Below are positions 54,860-63,440 of a stretch of DNA of 64,000 nucleotides, piece by piece. The stretch's first letter is position 1, and the number at the start of each line of letters is the position of its first letter. The notes below the pieces were generated by a model. That model searched no databases. It was not told the origin of the DNA and worked only from the letters and a program-made list of their open reading frames with translations. Both the position numbers and the translations under genes were made by a program. The stretch spans positions 62,001-126,000 of the forward strand of contig NZ_STGE01000021.1 of assembly GCF_005222675.1 (NCBI RefSeq). The letters are read 5' to 3'. Source of the stretch: Mycolicibacterium sp. CR10 (lineage in GTDB: Bacteria; Actinomycetota; Actinomycetes; Mycobacteriales; Mycobacteriaceae).

Positions 54860-56014
54860 GTGATAGAGGTCCAGGAGTTCAGGGCTGAGGTCCGCGACTG
54901 GCTCGCCGACAATCTCGTCGGCGAATACGCCGCGCTGAAGGGCCTTGGCGGGCCCGGCCGCGAGCACGAAGCCTTCGAAGAACGTCTGGCGTGGAACCAG
55001 CATCTGGCCGCCGCCGGCCTGACGTGTCTTGGCTGGCCCGAGGAACACGGCGGCCGCGGACTGTCGGTCGCGCACCGGGTCGCGTTCTACGAGGAGTACG
55101 CCAAGGCGAACGCCCCCGACAAGGTCAACCACCTCGGCGAGGAACTGGTCGGGCCGACGCTCATCGCCTACGGCACCCCCGAGCACCAGAAGCGATTCCT
55201 GCCCAAGATCCTCGACGTCACCGAGCTGTGGTCACAGGGCTACTCCGAGCCCGGCGCGGGCAGCGACCTCGCCAACGTCTCCACCTCGGCGACGCTGGAC
55301 GGGGACCAGTGGGTGATCAACGGCCAGAAGGTCTGGACCTCGCTGGCGCACTGGGCGCAGTGGTGCTTCGTGATTGCCCGCTCCGAGAAGGGCTCCAAGC
55401 GTCACGCGGGTCTTTCCTACCTCCTGGTTCCCCTCGACCAGCCCGGCGTCGTGATCCGTCCGATCATCCAGTTGACCGGCGACTCCGAGTTCAACGAGGT
55501 GTTCTTCGACAACGCGCGCACCGACGCCGATCTCGTCGTCGGCGAGCCCGGCGACGGCTGGCGGGTGACGATGGGGACGCTGACGTTCGAGCGGGGGGTG
55601 TCCACGCTCGGGCAGCAGATTCGTTATGCCCGTGAGCATTCCAACCTCGTCGAGCTGGCCAAGAAGACCGGCGCCGCTGACGACCCGCTGATCCGGGAGC
55701 GCCTGACCCGGTCCTGGTCCGGGCTGACAACGATGCGGTCATACGCGCTGGCGACCATGGATGTGGAACAACCAGGGCAGGACAGTGTGTCGAAACTGTT
55801 GTGGGCCAACTGGCATCGCGAGCTGGGTGAGATCGCGATGGAGGTGCAGGGCATGGCCGGCCTGGCGCTCGACGACGGTGAGTTCGACGAGTGGCAGCGG
55901 CTCTACCTGTTCTCGCGGTCGGACACCATTTACGGCGGATCCAACGAGATCCAGCGCAATATCATCGCCGAGCGAGTGCTCGGCCTTCCCCGGGAAGCGA
56001 AGGGCGACCGATGA
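54860..56014 (+). CDS. fadE30: FadE30 acyl-CoA dehydrogenase of HIP degradation
   Basis: 384 residues, full-length acyl-CoA dehydrogenase. SEPGAGSDLANVSTSATL, FNEVFFDNARTDADLVVG and the C-terminal IYGGSNEIQRNIIAERVLGLPREA mark the fold; the YEGT Glu position is Gly here. It acts on 5-OH-HIP-CoA-type intermediates in ring degradation. GTG 54860 is only 16 bases from the KstR2 box, implying a leaderless or very short 5' end. ipdF begins 25 bases downstream. Confidence 0.92.
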   Translation: MIEVQEFRAEVRDWLADNLVGEYAALKGLGGPGREHEAFEERLAWNQHLAAAGLTCLGWPEEHGGRGLSVAHRVAFYEEYAKANAPDKVNHLGEELVGPTLIAYGTPEHQKRFLPKILDVTELWSQGYSEPGAGSDLANVSTSATLDGDQWVINGQKVWTSLAHWAQWCFVIARSEKGSKRHAGLSYLLVPLDQPGVVIRPIIQLTGDSEFNEVFFDNARTDADLVVGEPGDGWRVTMGTLTFERGVSTLGQQIRYAREHSNLVELAKKTGAADDPLIRERLTRSWSGLTTMRSYALATMDVEQPGQDSVSKLLWANWHRELGEIAMEVQGMAGLALDDGEFDEWQRLYLFSRSDTIYGGSNEIQRNIIAERVLGLPREAKGDR

Positions 56015-56039
56015 GCGCTCGCGCGAAGAGGAGATGGGT

Positions 56040-56828
56040 ATGAATCTCTCGATTGCCCCCAAAGAGATTGACGGACACGGTCTTCTGACCGGCAAGGTCG
56101 TCCTGGTGACGGCCGCGGCAGGCACCGGGATCGGATCGTCGGTGGCCCGGCGTGCGCTCGCCGAAGGCGCCGACGTCGTGGTGTCCGACTACCACGAGCG
56201 CCGACTGGGGGAGACCCGCGACCAACTGGCCGAACTCGGTCTCGGCCGGGTCGAGGCCGTGGTGTGCGATGTGACCTCGACGGCTGCGGTCGACGCGTTG
56301 ATCACCGACACGGTCACCGCCATGGGTCGCCTCGATGTCCTGGTCAACAATGCCGGCCTCGGCGGCCAGACCCCGGTCGTGGACATGACCGACGACGAGT
56401 GGGACCGCGTCCTCAATGTGACGCTGACGTCGACGATGCGGGCGACGCGCGCCGCACTGCGGTACTTCCGCGATGCGCAGCACGGCGGCGTCATCGTCAA
56501 CAACGCCAGCGTTCTGGGGTGGCGCGCGCAGCATTCGCAGTCCCACTATGCGGCGGCCAAGGCCGGCGTGATGGCCCTGACCCGCTGCAGCGCAATCGAA
56601 GCCGTCGACTACGGAGTGCGGATCAACGCGGTGTCACCGAGCATCGCCCGCCACAAGTTCCTCGAGAAGACGAGCAGCTCCGAACTGCTGGACCGGCTCT
56701 CGGAAGGCGAGGCCTTCGGGCGTGCCGCCGAGCCGTGGGAGGTGGCGGCCACGATCGCGTTCCTGGCCAGCGACTACTCCAGTTATCTGACCGGCGAAGT
56801 GATCTCGGTGTCGAGCCAGCGCGCGTGA
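56040..56828 (+). CDS. ipdF: IpdF, steroid C/D-ring short-chain dehydrogenase
   Basis: 262 residues from ATG 56040, which has AAGAGGAG six bases upstream. SDR motifs are TAAAGTGIG, NNAG, NNASVLGWRAQ and the catalytic YAAAK in SHYAAAKAGVMAL. IpdF (Rv3559c) converts the C5 position (alcohol/ketone) in HIP-CoA degradation in published work on other mycobacteria. It overlaps the following lipoprotein gene by 4 bases. Confidence 0.88.
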   Translation: MNLSIAPKEIDGHGLLTGKVVLVTAAAGTGIGSSVARRALAEGADVVVSDYHERRLGETRDQLAELGLGRVEAVVCDVTSTAAVDALITDTVTAMGRLDVLVNNAGLGGQTPVVDMTDDEWDRVLNVTLTSTMRATRAALRYFRDAQHGGVIVNNASVLGWRAQHSQSHYAAAKAGVMALTRCSAIEAVDYGVRINAVSPSIARHKFLEKTSSSELLDRLSEGEAFGRAAEPWEVAATIAFLASDYSSYLTGEVISVSSQRA

Positions 56829-57091
56829 ACCGCTTCGCGGTCGCTGCAGCCGTGTGCGTCACGGCTGTGGTCACCGCGTGCTCGGGGGCCAGCAACTCCG
56901 GCGGCGACACCACGTGTGCCGACTTCCTTGCGATGGGCACCGACGACAAGGACGCGACCGTGGCCAGGATGCTCAAGGAACGCAACGGGTCCAACTCGTC
57001 GGCGGGCGACGTGGTGGCCAAGCGGTCAGCCCTCGAGGGGGTCTGCCTACCCACCGACAAACTGGGTGCGAAGATCGGCGACCTGGCCTGA
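56825..57091 (+). CDS. Small secreted lipoprotein, possibly HdeA/HdeB-like
   Basis: 88 residues from GTG 56825, overlapping the ipdF stop (GTGA). Lipobox VVTACSG at residues ~15-21 suggests an outer-face lipoprotein. The mature part has two cysteines about 50 residues apart (TTCADFLAM ... LEGVCLP), the spacing and motif seen in HdeA/HdeB-like small acid-stress proteins. That relation is weak and based on pattern only. No such gene sits here in the M. tuberculosis order as I recall it. Confidence 0.6.
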   Translation: MNRFAVAAAVCVTAVVTACSGASNSGGDTTCADFLAMGTDDKDATVARMLKERNGSNSSAGDVVAKRSALEGVCLPTDKLGAKIGDLA

Positions 57092-57165
57092 CCCGCGGGA
57101 TTTCTTCACGGTATCTCCACAAACGCTTCCCATAAGCACCACAGCCTGGCCCTACAGTCAGCTAT

Positions 57166-57831
57166 GTGAAGCGAATCCTGGTGGTCGACGACGAGCCGAC
57201 CATCCTGGCCGCTGTGGCGACCCGGCTGCGCGCCGAGGAATTCCTGGTCGAGACGGCCGTGGACGGACCCTCGGCCGTCGCCGCGGCGGCAGCCACCGAT
57301 CCGGACCTGGTGGTGCTCGACGTGATGCTTCCCGGTTTCGACGGCCTGGAGGTATGCCGCCGCATTCAGGCGGTGCGGCCGACGCCGGTGCTGATGCTGA
57401 CCGCCCGCAGCGACGAGACGGACATGCTGGTCGGCCTCGGCATCGGCGCGGACGACTACCTGACCAAGCCGTTCAGCATGCGCGAGCTCGTCGCCCGGAT
57501 CCGGGTGCTGCTGCGCCGGATGGACCGGGCGGCGGACGTGCAACCACTCACCTTCGGTGAGTACCGAATCGACCTGCAGGCCCGCCGGATTCACCGCGGC
57601 ACCGAGGAAATCCGACTCACCAGAATCGAATTCGACGTACTCGCCTTTCTCGCGGGCCGGCCCCGGGCCGTCGTCACCCGCGAGACGCTGCTGGAACACG
57701 TGTGGGGATGGACGTCCGGGGTGGAGAGCCGCACGGTGGACAGCCACGTCAAGGCGTTGCGGCGCAAGCTGGGAACCGGGGTGATCCGCACGGTGCACGG
57801 CGTCGGCTACGCGTTGGAGACCCCTCGATGA
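57166..57831 (+). CDS. OmpR/PhoB-type two-component response regulator
   Basis: 221 residues. The receiver domain (1-~115) has the acidic pocket Asp8/Asp9, phosphorylation site Asp52, Thr in MLTARS and Lys101. The OmpR winged helix spans residues ~130-219. A TACAGT at 57153-57158 seven bases before GTG 57166 could be the -10 of a nearly leaderless transcript. It is coupled to the kinase gene by an ATGA overlap. Confidence 0.93.
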   Translation: MKRILVVDDEPTILAAVATRLRAEEFLVETAVDGPSAVAAAAATDPDLVVLDVMLPGFDGLEVCRRIQAVRPTPVLMLTARSDETDMLVGLGIGADDYLTKPFSMRELVARIRVLLRRMDRAADVQPLTFGEYRIDLQARRIHRGTEEIRLTRIEFDVLAFLAGRPRAVVTRETLLEHVWGWTSGVESRTVDSHVKALRRKLGTGVIRTVHGVGYALETPR

Positions 57832-58853
57832 GCAGCCTGGCCTCGTGGTGGGACCGGTTGCCCCGTCCGCTGGATCGGTTCGCATCGTTCAAGGTCAAGA
57901 TGGGCCTGGTGGTCGGTGGTGCCATCACGCTCGCGGCGTTCACGTTCTGGATCGGTGCCAGCTGGCAGTTCCGCTGGGCACTCCTGGCGGCGCTGGCCAC
58001 GTCGCTGACGTTGACGCAGTTCCTTGCCCACGGCATGACGTCGCCGCTGCGACACATGGCTGCGGCGGCCCGCGCCATGGCCCGCGGTGACTACAGCCGC
58101 CGGGTGCGCGCCACCTCGCGCGACGAAGTCGGGCAGTTGGCAACGGCGTTCAATCAGATGGCCGCCGACCTCGGAGCCGCCGACGAATACCGGCGTGGAC
58201 TCATCGCGAACGTGTCCCACGAGTTGCGCACACCGATCGCCGCTCTGCACGCGGTGCTCGAGAATGTCGTCGACGGAGTGGCCCAACCCGACCCCGAGAC
58301 CTTGCGGATGGCGTTGTCGCAGACCGAGCGGCTCGGTGAGCTGGTGACCAATCTCCTCGACCTGTCCCGCCTCGAGGGCGGTGCGATTGCGTTGCAGCCC
58401 AGGTCGTTCCGAGTCGACGAGTTCCTGGCCGAAGCCGTCGGGCTCGTCTCACTGTCTGCCCACGGCGTCGACGTCGACGTCCGGGTGTCCCCGGCCGACC
58501 TGATGGCCGTCGCCGACCCGGCGCGCCTGCGGCAGGTGGTGGTCAACCTCGTCGACAACGCGATCCGGCACAGCCCGCCAGGAGGTCGAGTATCCCTGCT
58601 CGGGCGGGCCGCCGAACCATCGGGGCTTCGACTGGAGGTGTGCGACGAGGGGCCGGGCATTCCGCCGGCCGAACGCGAGCGGGTCTTCCAGCGATTCAGC
58701 CGCGGGGCCACCTCTGCCGGGGGTACCGGCTTGGGCCTCGCCATCGCCCGGTGGGCAGTCGAATTGCACGGTGGCTCAATCGAAGTCATCGATTCTCCGA
58801 CGGGGTGCCGCATTGGCGTCACGATCCCGCACACGACCGAGGAGCTCACATGA
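57828..58853 (+). CDS. Two-component sensor histidine kinase
   Basis: 341 residues. Two hydrophobic helices near residues 26-43 and 48-68 precede a HAMP-like linker (LRHMAAAARAMARGDYSRRV), a dimerisation domain with the phospho-acceptor His131 (NVSHELRTPIAAL), and an ATPase domain with N-box NLVDNAIRHS, G1 DEGPGIP and G2 GTGLGLAIA. The extracellular sensor loop is almost absent, so the signal is probably sensed within the membrane. Overlaps the DUF4173 gene by 4 bases. Confidence 0.92.
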   Translation: MSSLASWWDRLPRPLDRFASFKVKMGLVVGGAITLAAFTFWIGASWQFRWALLAALATSLTLTQFLAHGMTSPLRHMAAAARAMARGDYSRRVRATSRDEVGQLATAFNQMAADLGAADEYRRGLIANVSHELRTPIAALHAVLENVVDGVAQPDPETLRMALSQTERLGELVTNLLDLSRLEGGAIALQPRSFRVDEFLAEAVGLVSLSAHGVDVDVRVSPADLMAVADPARLRQVVVNLVDNAIRHSPPGGRVSLLGRAAEPSGLRLEVCDEGPGIPPAERERVFQRFSRGATSAGGTGLGLAIARWAVELHGGSIEVIDSPTGCRIGVTIPHTTEELT

Positions 58854-60391
58854 CGACCACGATTCCGGGGTGGCACACGTACCCGCCGCCACCCCCGCCG
58901 CCGCTGCTGGGGCCCGCGCTGCCCAGGCACGGCGAGCCCGGCTGGACGATCTGGCCATCCCGCGTCTGGCGTCTCGACCCGTTGGCGCGGGCGCCGCGCC
59001 GGCTCGTAGGGACGGCCGTTTCGGTCGGCGTGCTGGGCACCGCGCTGTGGCGACCGTCGGTGCTCAGCGTCGGCTATCTCGTGGTCGGGCTGCTGGTGTT
59101 CGGCGCGGTGTACGGCACCGTCGACCGTCGCCCCACCCGCACCGAGTGGGTGGGGCTGGGGTTGACCCTCGCGCTGCTCGCCGTGCCGGCACTGCTGGCG
59201 GCCGAGTGGCTCGGAGGGCTCTGCATCATGGCTGCCTGGCTGGTCGGCTGGTGCACGCTGTTCGGCGGACGAACCTGGACGGCGGTGTTCGCCGCGCCGT
59301 TCCTGCCGTGGGCACTGCCCGCACGGGTGAGCGGTTGGGTGCGGCGTTCGGCACCGGAGTTGACGCCGCGTCGGGTGGACGGCCCGAAGCTGGGCCGTGC
59401 TGCGGCCGTCTCGGCGATCACGGTGGCGCTGGTCCTCGTGTTCGGCGGACTCTTCGCCGCGGCGGACCCGGCCTTCGCGCATCTGATCGGCAATGTCGTG
59501 CCGTCGTTCGCCCTCGGCGACGGCGTCGCGCGCGTCCTGGTCTTCGGCGTCGTCGCGGCCTTCGTGCTGGGCGGCGGGTATCTGCTGCGGTTCCCGCCGC
59601 GACTGGACGCGCTGGCTCCCGCGCCGATGCGGCCGGTGCCGAGGTGGGAGTGGGCGGTGCCGCTCGGCGTGCTGAACGCCGTGTTCCTGGCATTCGTCGC
59701 GGTGCAGGCGACCGTGCTGTTCGGCGGGCACCGCCACGTCCTGGAAACCGAGGGGCTGACGTACGCGGAGTACGCCCGCCAGGGGTTCTGGCAGTTGCTC
59801 TGGGTCTCGGCGCTCACCCTGCTGGTGCTCAGCGCCGTGGTGCGGGTGGCCGGGCGCGCGACCGTCGCTGACCGGCGGCTGGTGCGGGTGCTCGTGGGAA
59901 CGACGTGTGCCACCTCGGTGGTGGTGGTGATCTCGGCGATCCACCGGATGTGGCTGTACCAGCAGGCCTACGGGTTCAGCGTGCAGCGCCTCATGGTGAT
60001 CGCGATCGAGTTGTGGCTCGGCGCCGTGTTCGTGCTCATCGCGGTGGCAGGCATCAGGATGACGGCGCGCTGGCTGCCGCATGCCGTACTGGTAACCGGT
60101 GTGCTGACGCTGTTGGGCGTCGCGGCGATGAACCCCGAACGGTTCATCGCCGAACACAATGTCGACCGCTTCGAACAGACCGGACTGCTCGACTCCGATT
60201 ATCTGCTGTCGCTGTCGCCGGATATTGAACCGGCGCTGCAACGGCTGCCCGAGCCGATGCGGGTCTGCGCGAGGTACCGCAACGAGAAGCCGGACCCCTG
60301 GTATGAGTTCAATGTGTCCCGCTCGCAAGCCAGCCATGAGGGCACCCCGGCGGGCGACGCGTGTGCGGTCTTCTGGGGGTACTACGAGTGA
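58850..60391 (+). CDS. DUF4173 polytopic membrane protein
   Basis: 513 residues with a Pro-rich cytosolic N-terminus (PPPPPPPLLGP), several hydrophobic helices (about ten) and a hydrophilic C-terminal ~80 residues. Belongs to the DUF4173/DUF4153 membrane group by its pattern (YLLRFPPRLDALAPAPMRPVPRWEWAVPL, GVLNAVFLAFVAVQATVLFGG). Function unknown. It is translationally coupled to the histidine kinase, so it may be a partner or target of the two-component system. Confidence 0.8.
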   Translation: MTTTIPGWHTYPPPPPPPLLGPALPRHGEPGWTIWPSRVWRLDPLARAPRRLVGTAVSVGVLGTALWRPSVLSVGYLVVGLLVFGAVYGTVDRRPTRTEWVGLGLTLALLAVPALLAAEWLGGLCIMAAWLVGWCTLFGGRTWTAVFAAPFLPWALPARVSGWVRRSAPELTPRRVDGPKLGRAAAVSAITVALVLVFGGLFAAADPAFAHLIGNVVPSFALGDGVARVLVFGVVAAFVLGGGYLLRFPPRLDALAPAPMRPVPRWEWAVPLGVLNAVFLAFVAVQATVLFGGHRHVLETEGLTYAEYARQGFWQLLWVSALTLLVLSAVVRVAGRATVADRRLVRVLVGTTCATSVVVVISAIHRMWLYQQAYGFSVQRLMVIAIELWLGAVFVLIAVAGIRMTARWLPHAVLVTGVLTLLGVAAMNPERFIAEHNVDRFEQTGLLDSDYLLSLSPDIEPALQRLPEPMRVCARYRNEKPDPWYEFNVSRSQASHEGTPAGDACAVFWGYYE

Positions 60392-60411
60392 TGCCCGACC
60401 CGCGCTAGCCA

Positions 60412-60425
60412 AGCAAGCGCTTGGT
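60412..60425. promoter_or_regulatory. KstR2 operator upstream of kstR2
   Basis: AGCAAGCGCTTGGT matches the KstR2 motif and differs from the site at 54830 in a single base. It lies 15 bases before the kstR2 GTG, over the likely -35/-10 region (TATGCT at 60429-60434), for autorepression. Confidence 0.92.
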
Positions 60426-60440
60426 CGATATGCTGACCCG

Positions 60441-61034
60441 GTGGACAAGGCGCCGGTGAGTCGCCGCGACGAGCTTCTCGACCTCGCCGCGACGATGTTC
60501 GCCGAGCGCGGGCTACGGGCCACCACGGTGCGCGACATCGCCGATTCGGCGGGCATCCTCTCGGGCAGTCTCTATCACCATTTCAAGTCCAAGGAGCAGA
60601 TGGTCGAGGAGGTGCTCGTCGACTTCCTCGACTGGCTGTTCGGTCGCTATCAGGAGATCGTCGACAACGAACCCGACCCACTGGCGCGGGTGAGCGGCCT
60701 GTTCATGGTGTCGTTCGAGGCGATCGAGGATCGGCACGCGCAGGTCGTCATCTATCAGGACGAGGCCAAGCGGCTGTCGTCGCTGCCGCAGTTCGGGTTC
60801 GTCGACGCCCGCAACCGCGAGCAGCGCAAAATGTGGGTCGATGTGCTCAAGCAGGGCATGGCGCAGGGCTGCTTCCGGCCCGACCTCGATGTGGACCTGG
60901 TGTACCGATTCATCCGTGACACCACCTGGGTCTCGGTCCGCTGGTATCAGCCGGGCGGACCGCTGACGGCTCACGAGGTGGGTCAGCAATACCTCGCCAT
61001 CGTTCTCGGTGGCATCACAAGTGAAGGAGTCTGA
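60441..61034 (+). CDS. kstR2: KstR2, TetR-family repressor of HIP catabolism
   Basis: 197 residues. The TetR HTH is in ERGLRATTVRDIADSAGILSGSLYHHFKSKEQMVEEVL, and the ligand domain has the KstR2-type PLARVSGLFMVSFEAIEDRHAQVVIYQDEAKRL and WVSVRWYQPGG ending. KstR2 is released by HIP-CoA. Starts at GTG 60441, 15 bases after its own operator. The fadA6 ribosome binding site (GAAGGAG) lies within its last codons. Confidence 0.94.
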   Translation: MDKAPVSRRDELLDLAATMFAERGLRATTVRDIADSAGILSGSLYHHFKSKEQMVEEVLVDFLDWLFGRYQEIVDNEPDPLARVSGLFMVSFEAIEDRHAQVVIYQDEAKRLSSLPQFGFVDARNREQRKMWVDVLKQGMAQGCFRPDLDVDLVYRFIRDTTWVSVRWYQPGGPLTAHEVGQQYLAIVLGGITSEGV

Positions 61035-61035
61035 C

Positions 61036-62184
61036 ATGGGCCAGGCGTATGTCATCGAAGCGGTCCGCACCGCCATCGGAAAGCGCAACGGGTCGTTGGC
61101 CGGCGTGCATCCCGTCGACCTCGGCGCGGCCGGTTGGCGCGGCCTGCTCGAGCGCGTCGACGTCGACCCCGGCGCGGTGGACGACGTCATCGCCGGCTGC
61201 GTCGACGCGATCGGCCCGCAGGCCGGCAACATCGCCCGCCTGTCCTGGCTGGCCGCCGGATTCCCCGAAGAGGTTCCCGGCGTCACCGTCGACCGCCAGT
61301 GCGGGTCCAGCCAGCAGGCCATCTCGTTCGGTGCGCAGGCCATCATGTCGGGCACGGCGGATCTGATCGTCGCCGGCGGCATGCAGAACATGAGCCAGAT
61401 CCCGATCAGCTCCGCGATGATCGTCGGCGAACAGTTCGGATTCACCTCTCCGACAAACGAATCGAAGAGCTGGTTGCACCGCTACGGCGACCAGGAGATC
61501 TCGCAGTTCCGCGGCTCAGAGCTGATCGCCGAGAAGTGGGACATCTCTCGCGAGGAGATGGAGCAGTACGCGCTCACCAGCCATCAACGCGCCCAGGCCG
61601 CCATCCGCGCAGGGCATTTCGAGAACGAGATCATCGAGGTGGATGGCTTCCGTATCGACGAAGGTCCCCGGGAGACGTCCCTGGAGAAGATGGCCGGCCT
61701 CAAGACCCTCGTCGAGGGCGGCCGTATCACCGCGGCGATGGCCAGCCAGATCTCCGACGGCGCAAGCGCTGTGCTGCTCGCCTCGGAAAGCGCAGTGGAC
61801 GCGCACGGCCTGAAGCCGCGTGCCCGCATCCACCACATCAGCGCGCGGGGCGCCGACCCGGTGTTCATGCTCACCGGTCCGATTCCCGCGACCCGCTACG
61901 CGTTGGCGAAGACCGGGCTGTCGATCGACGACATCGACACCGTCGAGATCAACGAGGCGTTCGCGCCCGTGGTGCAGGCCTGGCTCAAGGAGACCAAGGC
62001 CGACCCGGAGAAGGTGAACCCGAGCGGCGGCGCGATCGCCCTGGGTCATCCGCTAGGAGCCACCGGCGCAAAGCTTTTCACCACGATGCTGAACACGCTC
62101 GAGCGCATCGGCGGTCGCTACGGCCTGCAGACGATGTGCGAGGGTGGCGGCACCGCCAACGTCACCATCATCGAGCGCCTCTAG
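61036..62184 (+). CDS. fadA6: FadA6 thiolase of steroid ring C/D degradation
   Basis: 382 residues. Thiolase II catalytic set: Cys89 (DRQCGSSQQA), His338 (GGAIALGHPLGATG) and Cys368 (TMCEGGGTAN). FadA6 is thought to cleave a late beta-ketoacyl intermediate of HIP degradation. ATG 61036 follows the kstR2 stop by one base. A long inverted repeat lies ten bases after its stop. Confidence 0.93.
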   Translation: MGQAYVIEAVRTAIGKRNGSLAGVHPVDLGAAGWRGLLERVDVDPGAVDDVIAGCVDAIGPQAGNIARLSWLAAGFPEEVPGVTVDRQCGSSQQAISFGAQAIMSGTADLIVAGGMQNMSQIPISSAMIVGEQFGFTSPTNESKSWLHRYGDQEISQFRGSELIAEKWDISREEMEQYALTSHQRAQAAIRAGHFENEIIEVDGFRIDEGPRETSLEKMAGLKTLVEGGRITAAMASQISDGASAVLLASESAVDAHGLKPRARIHHISARGADPVFMLTGPIPATRYALAKTGLSIDDIDTVEINEAFAPVVQAWLKETKADPEKVNPSGGAIALGHPLGATGAKLFTTMLNTLERIGGRYGLQTMCEGGGTANVTIIERL

Positions 62185-62193
62185 TACCTACCT

Positions 62194-62258
62194 CCGCCGA
62201 AATGGCATTCCGGCAGACGAAGTTCGAGTGGAGTCCTGCTGGAATGCCATTTCGGCGG
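62194..62258. repeat. Long inverted repeat between convergent fadA6 and alcohol dehydrogenase genes
   Basis: Two 23-base arms, 62194-62216 and 62236-62258, pair with one mismatch (at 62240) around a 19-base loop. The arms begin and end in CCGCCG/CGGCGG with a central AAATGGCATTCC core. It may act as a bidirectional terminator. Its length and near-perfect arms also resemble a dispersed palindromic repeat. Confidence 0.75.
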
Positions 62259-62264
62259 CCAGGG

Positions 62265-63377
62265 TCAGTGGTCGTGGACGATGACCCCGCGGATGTTGCG
62301 GCCCGCCCGCATGTCCTCGTAGCCCTCGTTGACCTCGGCCAGTTTGTACTCGTGGGTGACGGTCTCGTCGAGCAGTAGCTTGCCCTCGCGATAGAGGGAC
62401 AACAGTCGCGGGATGTCGGCGCGCGGATTGGCCTCGCCGTAGAGGCTGCCCAGCAGGCGCTTCTGGAACAGCGTGAACATCATCAGCCCCAAGGTGGGCG
62501 AGTTGTCGGCCATCGTGGACAGTGCCGTCATCACCACCGCCCCGCCCTTGCGGATGATGTTGGCCGCATCCTCGAGCATGGCGCCCTCCAGCAGGCCCAT
62601 CGTCAGGATCGCCGAATCGGCCATCACGCCGCGGGTCAGCTCAGCCACCAGCGCGGTAGCCTCGGGCAGCGAGGTGGCGAAATGCGTTGCGCCGAATTGA
62701 AATGCCTGCTGCCGCTTGGCCTCTACCGGTTCGACGACGATGATCTTCTCCGCCCCCGCCAACCGTGCTCCCTGAATCGCGCCGCTGCCGATGCCACCGA
62801 ATCCGATGACGACGACGGTGTCGCCGGGTTGGACATCGGCGGTGTGGACGGCAGAACCCCAGCCGGTCGTGACGCCGCAGCCAAGCAGGCAGGCTCGGGA
62901 CAGCGGCAGGTCGTCGTCGATCTTGACGATCGACGCCTCAGGCACGGTGCCGTATTGCGAGAACGTGCCGACCAGTGCCATCACCCCGACGTCCTGACCG
63001 CGAACACGGCGCCGGTAGGTGCCGTCCAACTGCGTGCCCGCCATGATCATCGCCCCCAGATCGCACAGGTTCTGGTGGCCCGTCGAGCAGAACCGACAGC
63101 GGCCGCACGCGGGAAGGAATGAGGCGACGACGTGATCGCCGGGGGCCAGGCCGATCACTCCGGGCCCGACCTCGCGCACGATCCCCGCACCCTCATGACC
63201 ACCGACGAGCGGCAGCGGGGCCGGAAGGTCCCCGGTACGGATGTGCTCGTCGGAGTGGCACAGCCCCGTGGCCTCCCACGACACCAGAACCTCACCATCC
63301 GAGGGCGGGTCGAGATCGATTTCTTCGACGGTCCAGTCGGATCCGTACTCCCAGAGGATGGCGGCGTTCGTTTTCAT
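62265..63377 (-). CDS. Zinc-dependent alcohol dehydrogenase (NDMA-type/class III-like)
   Basis: 370 residues. Catalytic zinc ligands Cys40 (GLCHSD), His61 (GGHEGAG) and a later Cys near LLGCGVTTGWG; structural zinc by Cys91/94/97/105 (CGRCRFCSTGHQNLC). Rossmann motif VIGFGGIGSGAIQG. It resembles the mycobacterial NDMA-dependent alcohol dehydrogenases with a tightly bound nicotinamide cofactor. No mycofactocin genes are seen here. Substrate unknown. Upstream 63 bases (63378-63440) hold only a weak CCCAC-t-GTGGG hairpin. Confidence 0.86.
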   Translation of the reverse strand: MKTNAAILWEYGSDWTVEEIDLDPPSDGEVLVSWEATGLCHSDEHIRTGDLPAPLPLVGGHEGAGIVREVGPGVIGLAPGDHVVASFLPACGRCRFCSTGHQNLCDLGAMIMAGTQLDGTYRRRVRGQDVGVMALVGTFSQYGTVPEASIVKIDDDLPLSRACLLGCGVTTGWGSAVHTADVQPGDTVVVIGFGGIGSGAIQGARLAGAEKIIVVEPVEAKRQQAFQFGATHFATSLPEATALVAELTRGVMADSAILTMGLLEGAMLEDAANIIRKGGAVVMTALSTMADNSPTLGLMMFTLFQKRLLGSLYGEANPRADIPRLLSLYREGKLLLDETVTHEYKLAEVNEGYEDMRAGRNIRGVIVHDH

Positions 63378-63440
63378 CGGCCGAGTCTAAAAGCGGAAAG
63401 TCCCACTGTGGGTGTTTCAGTACGATCTCGGACGGCGCGG

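Noticed and set aside
58154..60556. An 800-codon open frame on the minus strand
   Set aside because: It is antisense to the histidine kinase and DUF4173 genes. Its translation is Arg/His/Gln/Pro-rich without domains, typical of a GC-rich shadow frame.
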